From NCBI GenBank assembly GCA_907163375.1, contig CAJQUW010011301.1:99038-163037 (forward strand): a DNA stretch of 64,000 nt. Reading direction: 5' to 3'. How positions within the stretch are numbered: the first letter of the stretch is position 1; the number at the start of each line of letters is the position of its first letter. Position numbers and translations under genes: made by a program. Source of the stretch: Prostheceraeus crozeri. Taxonomy: Eukaryota > Platyhelminthes > Polycladida > Euryleptidae. Below, in pieces: positions 11,442-19,254 of this stretch. Under the pieces are notes generated by a model, which saw only the letters and a program-made list of their open reading frames with translations, searched no databases and was not told the origin of the DNA.

Positions 11442-11906
11442 TTCCGCTTCATCGGTTCGTTCAGCTTTATCAAATTCATCAGTATCGCTAAATAAATATC
11501 TTCCATCTGGTAGGGTCTCATCTTCACTATTAAAAACTTTTTTATATTCCGAATGTGAATAATCATCAAACATTTTTTTAACTTTTATATCAGTAGGCAA
11601 TGTTTCTAGATAGTTTTTATAACTATTTCATTTTAATATATTTCCTTCATCAACTCGTTCTACATTTTGTAAATGCAATTTACTATTTAAAAGAGATTGA
11701 TAACTTCTTTTTGTTTGCAACCTTTTTTACATAAGTTACAATAAAACTTGGTATTTTCCATTTTTTTATTTTTTAAAGAAAAAATTTGTGTTTTAATTTT
11801 AGATATAAACATTCTAATATCAAGGACTTGAGTGTTATTTTATATTATTATATATTTCACGTTCCTAAGTTATTTTATTTTCTTTATCACATTAAGTTTT
11901 ATCATA

Positions 11907-13230
11907 TTAAGTTTCATCATATAACGTTTTATCAAAAGATAATTTATATTTATTTTCACTAACTATTGATTCTTCATCATCATCATCAATTGATTCTTCA
12001 TCATCATCATAAATTGTTTCTTCAACATCATAAATTACACTTTTTGGGATTGGATACCATTCTCTTATTGGAATATCTAACTCTAAATTACATTTTTTAT
12101 CTGATAATAATCTAATAGAGAAAAATATTGGTCTTTGATCTCTTTTGGAAAATTTAATAACACCACCATAATCTGAATCACTTTTAGTTTTTATTAAAGA
12201 TGATAAAATTTTAAATTGATTAGATGTAAATCCTAATTTAAATTTTGTAGACCCGACACATAGTTGTCGAACAGTATCTTCAACTATACCATCATTATTA
12301 TTTTCAATTGTAAGAAAATGAAATTTAGATAAATTTTGATTATATGTAGTATTAATATCATGTACATCAGTATGAGATATAAATTTTTCTTCACTTAAAT
12401 TTTTATAATTACCAATCTTTTTATAATCTTTGTTACCATCTACACCTTTTTCAGATGTTTCAGAATCATCGTCTATGTTATCATCATCTATATTATTATC
12501 ATCTATATTATTATCATCATTATTATCATAAGATTCTTTAAGATCGGGCAAAGCCCTAGAACCTTCGGTTCGTTTATTATGATTATGGACATTGTTAATA
12601 GTATAAGGTGTTGTCCACATACAAATTTTCTCTTGTTGAGCTAAACCATTTATATAAGATTTTAATAAATTAATATTTAAATTTGAATATAATCCTATAT
12701 ATGTATCATCATCATATCTTTGGGGCATTTCTAATGTTTCTTGTTTATAAATTGTATCTCTATAATATACTTTACATAATAATTCTTCGTTATGTTTTTT
12801 ACTCTCGATATGAATGTTATATTGATTTTGTTCATCAACAAATAATCTAATTTTTTCTTTCGAAAAAGATTTTAATTTTTTAACTAATTCTTTAATATTG
12901 ATATAATTGATAATTTTATTTTCTATCCACTCAGTATTACTAATCGGTAAAACTGCTCTAATGAATCCGTAAACATTATTATGTCCTATTATAACCATAT
13001 TTTCTTTATTTAATTCCACATAAGCTACATCATTATATTTGCTTACAATATCCATAAATTTAATAAATGGATCACCTGGAAATAAACAATAATTAGTTTC
13101 TATAGAAGGTAAACCTTTAGTCTGTTCTCTAAATATTTCGGCTTGTAATTGAAATAAAATATTAACATCTATACATGGATTTGTAATAGTATTATTATTA
13201 TTATTATTATCAAAACATTTATTTTCAAAT
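11907..13230 (-). CDS. Acidic accessory protein, possible PCNA-like sliding clamp, copy A
   Basis: A 382-residue open frame (11907-13055), with coding-like sequence continuing upstream of the assigned Met to about 13230. The order of predicted strands and helices resembles a two-domain DNA clamp: ENMVIIGHNNVYGFIRAV, NIKELVKKLKSFSKEKIRLF, a LLCKVYYRDTIYKQETLEMP segment comparable to the LKLMDIDQEHLGIPE linker of PCNA, and near the end KFKLGFTSNQFKILSSLI with PIFFSIRLLSDKKCNLELDI, comparable to the PCNA strand pair around PVVVEYKIAE. An Asn/Asp-rich loop encoded by ATTATTATC-like repeats and a hairpin insert (RTEGSRALP) separate the halves. The similarity is by eye only. It shares its strand with the A polymerase but lies opposite to the B polymerase. 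Alternative: another DNA-binding replication accessory protein. Confidence 0.4.
12546..12572. repeat. Double-hairpin insert in the clamp-like gene, copy A
   Basis: GGGC-AAA-GCCC, then TA, then GAACC-TTC-GGTTC. Best-preserved example of the two-hairpin unit. Its counterpart in copy B is at 49183-49210. Confidence 0.85.
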
Positions 13231-13289
13231 CCCGTTGATCTCGTCGAATAAGAAGAACAGGATGATGCGGACGAATATAATTTTTTTCA

Positions 13290-13400
13290 ATTTGGATTTT
13301 CCATTTTTTTTATTTTTATTAGAAAAAATTTTATTTTTTATTTTTATTAGAAAAAATTTTATTTTTATTAGAAAAAATTTTATTTTTTTATTGTTAAAAA
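13290..13400. promoter_or_regulatory. Divergent AT-only intergenic promoter region, copy A
   Basis: It lies between the minus-strand clamp-like gene and the plus-strand fibre-like gene. It is made of imperfect tandem copies of TTTTTATTAGAAAAAATTTTA. The copy B counterpart (about 49945-50057) has a different number of units. The position between divergent starts suggests a shared promoter; no motif is proven. Confidence 0.5.
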
Positions 13401-14288
13401 ATGATGTTACCAAATGTTGGTGGAGGTGCATATATCCCGAATAATCGTGAATTAGAAATAGAGATAGAAAATTATATCATGAAAACTGGAGACGTTTTAT
13501 CTGGTCCATTGCATCTTTCTATTCTTCCGCAACAAAATACAGAGTTGACAAATAAACAGTATGTTGATACACAAATCAATGACTTAAAGGAAAAATATAT
13601 AAACGATGTTTTGGTTCCACTGATGAACGAATTAAAGTTGCTTAAACTTAATGACAAATCATTAAACGAAAAATTATTAAAACTTGATAAAAAGGATAGA
13701 GAGCTACAAGCAGATATAGCAAAACTTTTTAAAAAGATTTCTGAACAATCAAAAATTTTAATATTACTTTCTATAAATTTAAAATCTGCAGTCATTAAAA
13801 ATAAACAGCAGATAGAAATGTTAAAAGAACAATTAGAAGATGAAATAGAAAAACTACCTGAAAGAATTAAAAAAAATTTAAAGCAGTTACAAACTACATT
13901 CCAAAAAAGTGTTGATGAATTGAGTTCTAAAATTACTCAACAAATGAAAAAGATGAATAGAATAATAAATGAAGTAAACTCACTTAATGAAAAAGTTGAT
14001 AAAATGAAAACTCTTAAAATCAATTTAGAAAATGAATTAAAGAAAAATTTACAAGAAAACTCTAAAGAAAATAAAGAACAGTTAGATTCTGTTAAAAGAC
14101 AATTAGATGTTCTTAAAGTTAAGTTAAATGCTCTTAAAACGGCGTTGAAGATTAATCAGCAGAAAATGCAAGTTAATAGAAGAGAAATTAAAGTACATCA
14201 CACGCTGCTTGACGCAATAGATAAAGTGCAACAGGCAATTAATAAAGTTACCTCGAAGTTGTTGTCCATTCACAAACGTAAATCTTAG
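13401..14288 (+). CDS. Fibre-like coiled-coil protein with a phage tail-fibre motif, copy A
   Basis: 295 residues. Residues 1-15 are a Gly-rich MMLPNVGGGAYIPNN leader. Residues 28-62 read KTGDVLSGPLHLSIL...TNKQYVDTQIND, which is the MxGxLxG...KxYVDxxI signature repeated in phage tail fibres and some virus attachment proteins. From about residue 63 to the end the protein is almost wholly heptad-like coiled coil (LKEKYIN..., LNEKLLKLDKKDRELQ, and so on), ending with a basic LSIHKRKS tail. A trimeric fibre anchored by its N-terminal domain is the natural reading, with a role in attachment inferred. No C-terminal knob is visible. Three GC-rich hairpins follow immediately after the stop codon. Confidence 0.6.
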   Translation: MMLPNVGGGAYIPNNRELEIEIENYIMKTGDVLSGPLHLSILPQQNTELTNKQYVDTQINDLKEKYINDVLVPLMNELKLLKLNDKSLNEKLLKLDKKDRELQADIAKLFKKISEQSKILILLSINLKSAVIKNKQQIEMLKEQLEDEIEKLPERIKKNLKQLQTTFQKSVDELSSKITQQMKKMNRIINEVNSLNEKVDKMKTLKINLENELKKNLQENSKENKEQLDSVKRQLDVLKVKLNALKTALKINQQKMQVNRREIKVHHTLLDAIDKVQQAINKVTSKLLSIHKRKS

Positions 14289-14302
14289 CGTAAATATTAA
14301 AC

Positions 14303-14346
14303 GGACCAAAGGTCCTGTGGTTACTAACCAATCGGAGCGAAGCTCC
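14303..14346. terminator. Cluster of three 3-nt-loop hairpins between genes, copy A
   Basis: GGACC-AAA-GGTCC (14303-14315), GGTT-ACT-AACC (14319-14329) and GGAGC-GAA-GCTCC (14334-14346) lie 15 bp after the fibre-like stop codon. They could mark a transcript end, but identical hairpin types also occur inside coding sequence, so the function is uncertain. Copy B has the same cluster at about 50960-51003. Confidence 0.5.
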
Positions 14347-14404
14347 TCGAGGTTTTAGCCGATCGTAAATATTTTTTCCCAAAAGTCAAATTTAATCCTA
14401 AAAA

Positions 14405-14956
14405 ATGCCTATAATTTATAAACACAATCTTAAACAATTTGCTTCAAATCAAAGAATTGCTCATGAACCACGTATGAATCCTGTTTATCATTATGATAAT
14501 AGAGAAACAGTTCACACGGAAGGAGCTGGGATCTTCTCTGGTATTGGAAGTATCGTTAACTTAATTAAAAATAATAAAGATTTGATTACATCTGCTGCAA
14601 AGGGAGCAGCTGCTATAGGTAGTACAGCTAGTGCAATATCAAATGCTGTCAAGTCTCAAAACGAATTAAAACAACTAGAAGCTATTCGTAAACTTAGGAA
14701 TGATTCCGAAGAACTAAAAAATTTAAAAAAACTTTCAGAGGAAACAAAAAATAAAATTGCTAACATTGCTGTTGGGGAAACCTTGAGGAGTGGAGCTCCG
14801 TCTGATAGTAAACATAAGAAGAAATCAGGCGTAGCCATAAAACGTTCAATTGAACCTACGGTTCGTTCAATTGAAGAAATAAGAGGAAATGGTGTGAGCA
14901 GCAACCTTCGGTTTAACCAGCAAAGCTGTAGCGGAGCTGGTCTAGCAAAATTCTAA
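14405..14956 (+). CDS. Protein VI-like capsid-associated amphipathic protein, copy A
   Basis: 183 residues. After a short basic head (MPIIYKHNLKQFASNQRI) comes a Gly-rich amphipathic hydrophobic helix (GAGIFSGIGSIVNLI, then SAAKGAAAIGSTASAISNAV). A charged coiled segment follows, and the tail ends in SCSGAGLAKF. This layout resembles the membrane-active internal capsid proteins of adenoviruses and Polintons. The segment IRGNGV fits the adenain cleavage pattern (M/I/L)xGxG. Between about 14826 and 14870 copy A carries GGC-GTA-GCC and GAACC-TAC-GGTTC hairpins that copy B lacks. The name is by analogy only. Confidence 0.5.
   Translation: MPIIYKHNLKQFASNQRIAHEPRMNPVYHYDNRETVHTEGAGIFSGIGSIVNLIKNNKDLITSAAKGAAAIGSTASAISNAVKSQNELKQLEAIRKLRNDSEELKNLKKLSEETKNKIANIAVGETLRSGAPSDSKHKKKSGVAIKRSIEPTVRSIEEIRGNGVSSNLRFNQQSCSGAGLAKF
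14826..14870. repeat. Hairpin insert present only in copy A
   Basis: GGCGTAGCC and GAACC-TAC-GGTTC flanked by TTCAATTGAA and TTCAATTGAAG. The homologous place in copy B (about 51473-51500) has a shorter, AT-rich sequence. The difference is 27 bp (9 codons), so the frame is kept. Confidence 0.8.
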
Positions 14957-14959
14957 AAT

Positions 14960-15062
14960 TATGTTTTTTAGTAAAATTTTTTTTAGTAAAATTTTTTTAG
15001 GAAAAATTTTCTTAGCAAAATTTTTTTAGTAAAATTATTTTAGTAAAATTATTTTAGCAGAA
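14960..15062. repeat. AT-rich minisatellite before the major capsid gene, copy A
   Basis: About six imperfect copies of a 16-18-bp unit TTTTAGTAAAATTTTT. Copy B has fewer copies at 51580-51620. The motif ends about 50 bp before the capsid gene ATG. Confidence 0.8.
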
Positions 15063-15111
15063 TTTTTTCTGTGTGTGAGAAAAACAAAAAGTCAAATTAT
15101 TTTTTATAAAA

Positions 15112-16446
15112 ATGTCTTCGCTTATCGAAAATAAATTTAGATTAGACGATCCTCCGTTCGTCAGTTGCAATCAAAAAAAGAATGACTATATAAGAATTGC
15201 TATGAATCCCGGATCTTCCAGTAGAGTAAATACTGGAGGTGATTTAATTTTTGAAGTTGATAATCAGCAGAGTTATATATATCTACCTGATTCATTTTTA
15301 CACTGTGAATATTCTTTGTATAGTGATGCCAATTTTACAACACCATTACCAGATACCGATAATATTGCATTAGAGAATAATTTTTTTCCAAGACTATTTA
15401 CACAAATGCGTTTAGATGTTGCAACTCAAAATATAGAAACAAAAAGTGATTCTCCAGGTGTAATTGATACAATGCTTAAGTTTGTAATAATTGGTGAAAA
15501 TAATAAAAAGTATGAAATCGAAGGCTGGTTTCCTGATACTAATGATGGTATAATTGTTGATGACTTAACTCACGCTGGAACGGATGCAGCAGGAATTGCG
15601 AAAGATGTAGAAAATATTGCAAAACATTTAAATAAAACAAACAATAGTGCATATAAAGAAAGACGTGAATTTAACAAGAAAAGTAAACAGACAGTTAATT
15701 GGTCATTGTCTTCATTATTCGGATATTTAGATTATGACAAAATATCATATCAATTAAAATTTAAATTATTAATTCATCGTACAGCAAATAATAAATTAAT
15801 CTTTTTTGGTAAGACTGGAAAAAAAGCATATTTAAAAATTGATAGACTTGAATGGTGGATTAAGCATATTACTCCTAGTTTAGAGATTGAAACAGCTATT
15901 GCAAAAAGATTAAATACTAACAAACCAATTCCAGTAAATTTTCTAAAGCGGATAGCTAGTTCAGTAACTTTTTCCGAAAAAAGATTTAACTGGCATTTTA
16001 CTAGAACTGCGAATACTCCAAGATATTTATTAATAACTTTTCAAAGAAATAATTCTCCAAGTTTTGATAAGAACAATAATCTCTTCCATATTAATACAAT
16101 TCGAAGTTTACAAGTTTCATTAAATCAAACCCGATATCCAATTGATCCATTAAGATTCGATGATACCAATAATCAATTTATGGAAGGATATGATTCTTAT
16201 CGAAATCTTTGTATAGAATTTGGAGTTGAACCACAATTAACTCCTGGAGATTGGAGACATTTATATCCTGTTTTCTGTTTCGATTTAAGTGCACAATCTG
16301 AAAATATTATCAAGACTGGCTGTGATGTAACAATTAATATTGAAAAAAAAGATTCCACAACTTCATTGATGGCTTATGGTTTATTGCTAGAAGATGTAAA
16401 ATATTCTATTGAAATTCTTAATGGAAAGATGGTAAGGATAAGTTAA
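15112..16446 (+). CDS. Major capsid protein, double jelly roll (hexon-like), copy A
   Basis: 444 residues, the usual size for Polinton/adintovirus hexon-type proteins. The N-terminal jelly roll includes GGDLIFEVDNQQSYIYLPDS, the conserved ENNFFPRLFTQMRLDV box and GVIDTMLKFVI. The second includes FFGKTGKKAYLKIDRLEWWI, FNWHFTRTANTPRYLLITF, VSLNQTRYPIDPLRF, and the closing PGDWRHLYPVFCFDLSAQSE and VTINIEKK segments. These are the landmarks of the animal Polinton major capsid family as I remember it. It would form the pseudo-hexagonal capsomers. The start follows a TTTTTTATAAAAATG leader. About 4 percent of residues differ from copy B, more than in several neighbouring genes. Confidence 0.85.
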   Translation: MSSLIENKFRLDDPPFVSCNQKKNDYIRIAMNPGSSSRVNTGGDLIFEVDNQQSYIYLPDSFLHCEYSLYSDANFTTPLPDTDNIALENNFFPRLFTQMRLDVATQNIETKSDSPGVIDTMLKFVIIGENNKKYEIEGWFPDTNDGIIVDDLTHAGTDAAGIAKDVENIAKHLNKTNNSAYKERREFNKKSKQTVNWSLSSLFGYLDYDKISYQLKFKLLIHRTANNKLIFFGKTGKKAYLKIDRLEWWIKHITPSLEIETAIAKRLNTNKPIPVNFLKRIASSVTFSEKRFNWHFTRTANTPRYLLITFQRNNSPSFDKNNNLFHINTIRSLQVSLNQTRYPIDPLRFDDTNNQFMEGYDSYRNLCIEFGVEPQLTPGDWRHLYPVFCFDLSAQSENIIKTGCDVTINIEKKDSTTSLMAYGLLLEDVKYSIEILNGKMVRIS

Positions 16447-16618
16447 TTAAATTTTTTTCATAACTAGAATAGATTAAAATTTTTTGGTAACTTGAAATTT
16501 TTTAATAACTAGAATAGATTAAAATTTTTTGGTAACTTAAAATTTTTTGGTAACTTGAAATTTTTTCATAACTAGAATAGATTAAAATTTTTCCTAACTT
16601 AAAATTTTTTTATTAAAA
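16447..16618. repeat. Tandem AT-rich repeats after the capsid gene, copy A
   Basis: Units of AACTAGAATAGATTAAAATTTTT alternating with GGTAACTTGAAATTTTTT. Copy B (53008-53256) has more units. They fill the whole spacer between the capsid gene and the pX-like gene. Confidence 0.85.
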
Positions 16619-17143
16619 ATGTCGCAAGCGAAAAGTAATAATAATAAAACTGTTGAATTAAAATAAGGTAATATTGTTGACAAAAATACCCCTAAAACTA
16701 TTACGATTAATAAAAAAAAGTACTACATAAGTAAACCAATGATAGAGAATATTCAATTACAAGAGGAAAAGAATGGCGGGATTCTCCCATTAATTCCACT
16801 AATAATAGGTGGCATAGCAGCTGCAGGAAGTGTTGCAGGCGGGACAGCTGGTATTGTCCAAGCAGTAAATAAAAATATATCAGAGAAGGCAGCATTAGAA
16901 GAACAAAAACGTCATAACAGAGAGTTAGAGAAAGTTGCTAGGGGTGAAGGGACATCGGAGATGTCTTCCAGGGCTTCGCCCGAAGGAAAAGGAGCAGTAG
17001 ATAATTTTATTAGTAGATTAAAATTAGTTGATGAAGGAAAACGAGTTCTTAAAAATATTCTCCACAATGTTGATGATTTAATTGAAATTAAAGAAACTAA
17101 AGATGGTTCTGGAATATACCTAAGTCCTAGTATGATTCGGTAA
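16619..17143 (+). pseudogene. Adenovirus pX-like small hydrophobic core protein, copy A
   Basis: Coding similarity with copy B begins at the MSQAKSNNNK methionine (16619) after the TTATTAAAAATG leader. The core is a hydrophobic Gly/Ala stretch (GGILPLIPLIIGGIAAAG, then SVAGGTAGIVQAVN), followed by EEQKRHNRELEKVARG and a C-terminal DGSGIYLSPSMIR. The hydrophobic block, RHN helix and G-x-G-(L/I)-Y-L ending are characteristic of the small pX/late-protein-2-like gene of Polintons and adintoviruses, thought to act in genome condensation or membrane interaction. Copy A carries a 42-bp hairpin insert here that copy B lacks. Broken in this copy. Confidence 0.65.
16955..17003. repeat. Double-hairpin insert present only in copy A (42 bp, in frame)
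   Basis: GACATC-GGA-GATGTC (6-bp stem) followed by GGGC-TTC-GCCC. It encodes a Ser/Arg/Gly-rich peptide containing EMSSRASP. Copy B reads straight through the same place with 7 instead of 49 bp, so the difference is 14 codons and the frame is kept. This is the clearest presence/absence site of the hairpin family. Confidence 0.85.
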
Positions 17144-17151
17144 TAACCTCA

Positions 17152-17164
17152 GGACCTTTGGTCC
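17152..17164. repeat. 3-nt-loop hairpin between pX-like and integrase genes, copy A
   Basis: GGACC-TTT-GGTCC, 9 bp after the pX-like stop codon and 33 bp before the next ATG. The same hairpin is at 53747-53759 in copy B. Confidence 0.8.
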
Positions 17165-17196
17165 GATCCGGTAAAACATTTATTTTATCTTTTAAA

Positions 17197-18507
17197 ATGA
17201 ATTCTACAAATTCCGAAAATTTAATTAAATTAAAAATTGTTAATTTAGATTTATTGAAATACCTTTTAAACAAAAATAAAAACTCAAACTGTCAGCATAT
17301 TGGAGGTGACATACAAAAAACATTAGAAAACTTTCCTGGATTTATTTGGAGTAAATATTCGAAAGAAAAACATCTTCCTGGTCATTCATATACCGGTCCA
17401 GGAACTCGATTAGATATAAGACTAGATGAGAATAATAATCCGAAACCAGGTGAAGAACCGATAAATAGAGTAGATGCCGCAGCTTACAGGCATGATTTAG
17501 CTTATCGAAATCATGATCTAAGTTCTCGTCATGCAGCTGATAAGAAGAAGATTCAAGAATTAGATAGTATTCAGAATCCTACATTTAGAGAAAAAATTGA
17601 AAGAATGTTTGTTAAAAAAGCTTTACAAGCTAAAATATTATTCGGTCAGGGTTTAAATGAAACTAATAACTCTGAGAGCAACGCTCGAACCTACGCGTCC
17701 GAAATGTCGAATGACCCAAGCCGCTACGCGTCTGAAATCCACAAGGAATATAGAAGGCCTAAATATTTATTGAAAGTAAAAGTATTTAATAAAGATGATA
17801 TTTGGAGTGCTGATCTTATTCATATGCCGAATGAAAAAGATTATAAATACGCAATGACCGTTATAGATTTATATACACGATACGCTTGGGTAAAGCCTTT
17901 AAAAAATAAAAGTGGTCTATCAGTTAAATATGCGTTTGTAGAAATCTTTAAAGAAAGTAATAGATAGCCAAGGAAATTGTTTGTTGATAAAGGATCGGAA
18001 TTTTATAACCGAAATGTTCAGCCACCATTTGAAACTGTTTATTCAACTGAAAATGCAGGGAAGGCCGTAGTAATAGAAAGATTCAATCGGACGTTAAAAA
18101 ATAAATTATTCAAGAAATTTACTGAGCAAAGAAATCAGAAATGGTTGAAGATATTACCAGGAATTGTAGAAGAGTACAATAATAAAGTTCATTCTGGTAT
18201 TGAAGAAACTCCAAAGAATGCTTCTGACGACCCTGATTTAGTACGAAAGAAAATATTCGAGAATAATAATTTGAATGAGAGTAATCCGAAGAAACTTAAG
18301 CCGAAATTTAAAATTGGAGATAGAGTTAGAATATTTAAATATAAGAATAAATTTGAAAAAGGCTTTGTTGGCTATTGGACTAAAGAAATATTTGAAGTTT
18401 GCAAAATAAATCAAACTTATCCGATTACTTATGAAATTAAAGATTTAGATAATGAGGATATCAGAGGCCGTTTTTATCAAAATGAATTACAGAAAAGAGA
18501 GCTTTAG
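17197..18507 (+). pseudogene. Phospholipase A2-integrase fusion, copy A
   Basis: The N-terminal part (to about residue 150) has a parvovirus-type phospholipase A2 fold: the calcium loop HSYTGPGTRL and the active-site YRHDLAYR, with VDAAA between. Such a domain helps virions leave endosomes. A linker with LFGQGL, matching the adenain cleavage pattern (L)xGxG, and repeated YASE motifs leads to a retroviral-type integrase core: WSADLIHM (first Asp), FVDKGSEFYN (second Asp), VVIERFNRTLK (Glu). A C-terminal FKIGDRVRIFKYKNKFEKGF SH3/chromo-like barrel follows. The integrase inserts the element and makes 6-bp duplications. I recall the same fusion from other animal Polintons. Start chosen at the first ATG after the hairpin. 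Broken in this copy. Confidence 0.85.
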
Positions 18508-18518
18508 CTTCGCTTGAG

Positions 18519-18971
18519 TTATAGATTGTTTAACTCTAACATAATATCTAGAAATGGTACTCCTTTTTGTAATTTGTACAAAACGTATAAACATAATTGT
18601 CCACAATAGGTAGTGCCTGGTGTTTGAATTTGAAACGTATTGTATGTTCCCGTTCCAAGTAATTCTTTTACTTCATTTGTAGGGGGCAAACCGTATGAAT
18701 CAAAATAATAGTTCTGCTGATGATTTTTAACGCCTGCTGACCAATGTACACCTTTTTCATCTGACGTATGAAGATTTGTTATGAAATTTACAGTTTGAAC
18801 TTTGTTCCGGGAACTGAAGGTTCCTGTTGGCTTATTTTTTAGGAATTGTAATTCGTCTCTCATTAGAACATGAAAATTCTTTATTCCTAATCGATTAGCG
18901 ATTTTCTTTAGGTCGAAATTCGTTGTCGTTTGTGTTCCATATAATTTCAAAAACTCATTTATGTTACTCAT
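18519..18971 (-). CDS. Adenain-like maturation cysteine protease, copy A
   Basis: 150 residues. The catalytic His is in GVHWSAGV (about residue 78), the Asp in YYFDSYGLPP (about 91), and the Cys in TTYCGQLCLYVLYKL (about 123), giving the His-Asp-Cys order of the adenovirus protease/Ulp1 clan. The length is shorter than adenovirus adenain (about 200) but usual for Polintons. It should process capsid-associated precursors. It runs toward the integrase gene with only 11 bp between the two stop codons. Its start is preceded on the coding strand by a TTATTATAAAATG leader. A single residue differs from copy B. Confidence 0.85.
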   Translation of the reverse strand: MSNINEFLKLYGTQTTTNFDLKKIANRLGIKNFHVLMRDELQFLKNKPTGTFSSRNKVQTVNFITNLHTSDEKGVHWSAGVKNHQQNYYFDSYGLPPTNEVKELLGTGTYNTFQIQTPGTTYCGQLCLYVLYKLQKGVPFLDIMLELNNL

Positions 18972-19013
18972 TTTATAATAAAAAAATTTCTTAAGGGACC
19001 CCTAGAAGTCAGA

Positions 19014-19178
19014 AGGGGGGGTATTGATTTAAAACTGTTCTCTAATGATGTCTTTCCTTACTACTTAGTCAGAAGGGGCATTGATTTAAAACATTTTTAT
19101 AATGATGACTTTCCTTACTACTTGGGGGGGTATTGATTTAAAACTGTTCTCTAATGATGTCTTTCCTTACTACTTATT
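19014..19178. repeat. Three tandem units of about 55 bp upstream of the protease, copy A
   Basis: Each unit contains a G run, ATTGATTTAAAAC, then TAATGATGWCTTTCCTTACT. Units 1 and 3 are nearly the same and unit 2 is diverged. The arrangement is the same in copy B (about 55616-55775). It lies in the protease promoter region, so a regulatory role is possible. Confidence 0.85.
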
Positions 19179-19254
19179 CGATTTTGAAATGATTTAATTT
19201 AATCTAAATTTAAACGTTACATTGTTGCATTGTATTAGTAGAGTTAGTGTTTCG

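Larger units (their letters stand above)
7228..11761 (-). pseudogene. Family-B (probably protein-primed) DNA polymerase, copy A type
   Basis: The largest open part is 1,350 residues. Domains in order: an N-terminal C2H2-like start (YCNLCKKGC), a conserved INIKNEDDYCFLWSIIAHLHP segment seen in many animal Polinton polymerases, a coiled coil of about 130 residues (roughly 350-480), a C2H2 finger (CLQC...HLENC, about 510-530), exonuclease I TIYCDFEAY (about 562), a treble-clef CYYCGKEF...DHDHLNGLYRGAKHNSCN, exonuclease II YNGSKYDFHLV, exonuclease III YLQIDVLILAD, polymerase motif A YYDFNSLYSSCM (about 1055), motif B KLMNNAFYGKT (about 1215), and motif C FTDTDSI (about 1313). The C-terminus ends with a FDDKRKILPDGI-type box. 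It carries three groups of short GC-rich hairpin inserts. No longer one continuous frame. It would replicate the element from its ends. Confidence 0.9.
7149..11890. other. Replication block of copy A, not homologous to that of copy B
   Basis: Both edges are sharp. On the left, identity with copy B stops after 7148. On the right it resumes at 11891, at ATTAAGTTTTATCATATT. Between these points A carries a minus-strand polymerase gene, whereas B (44365-48603) carries two plus-strand genes of unrelated sequence. The sequence outside the block on both sides is nearly the same in A and B. Confidence 0.9.
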
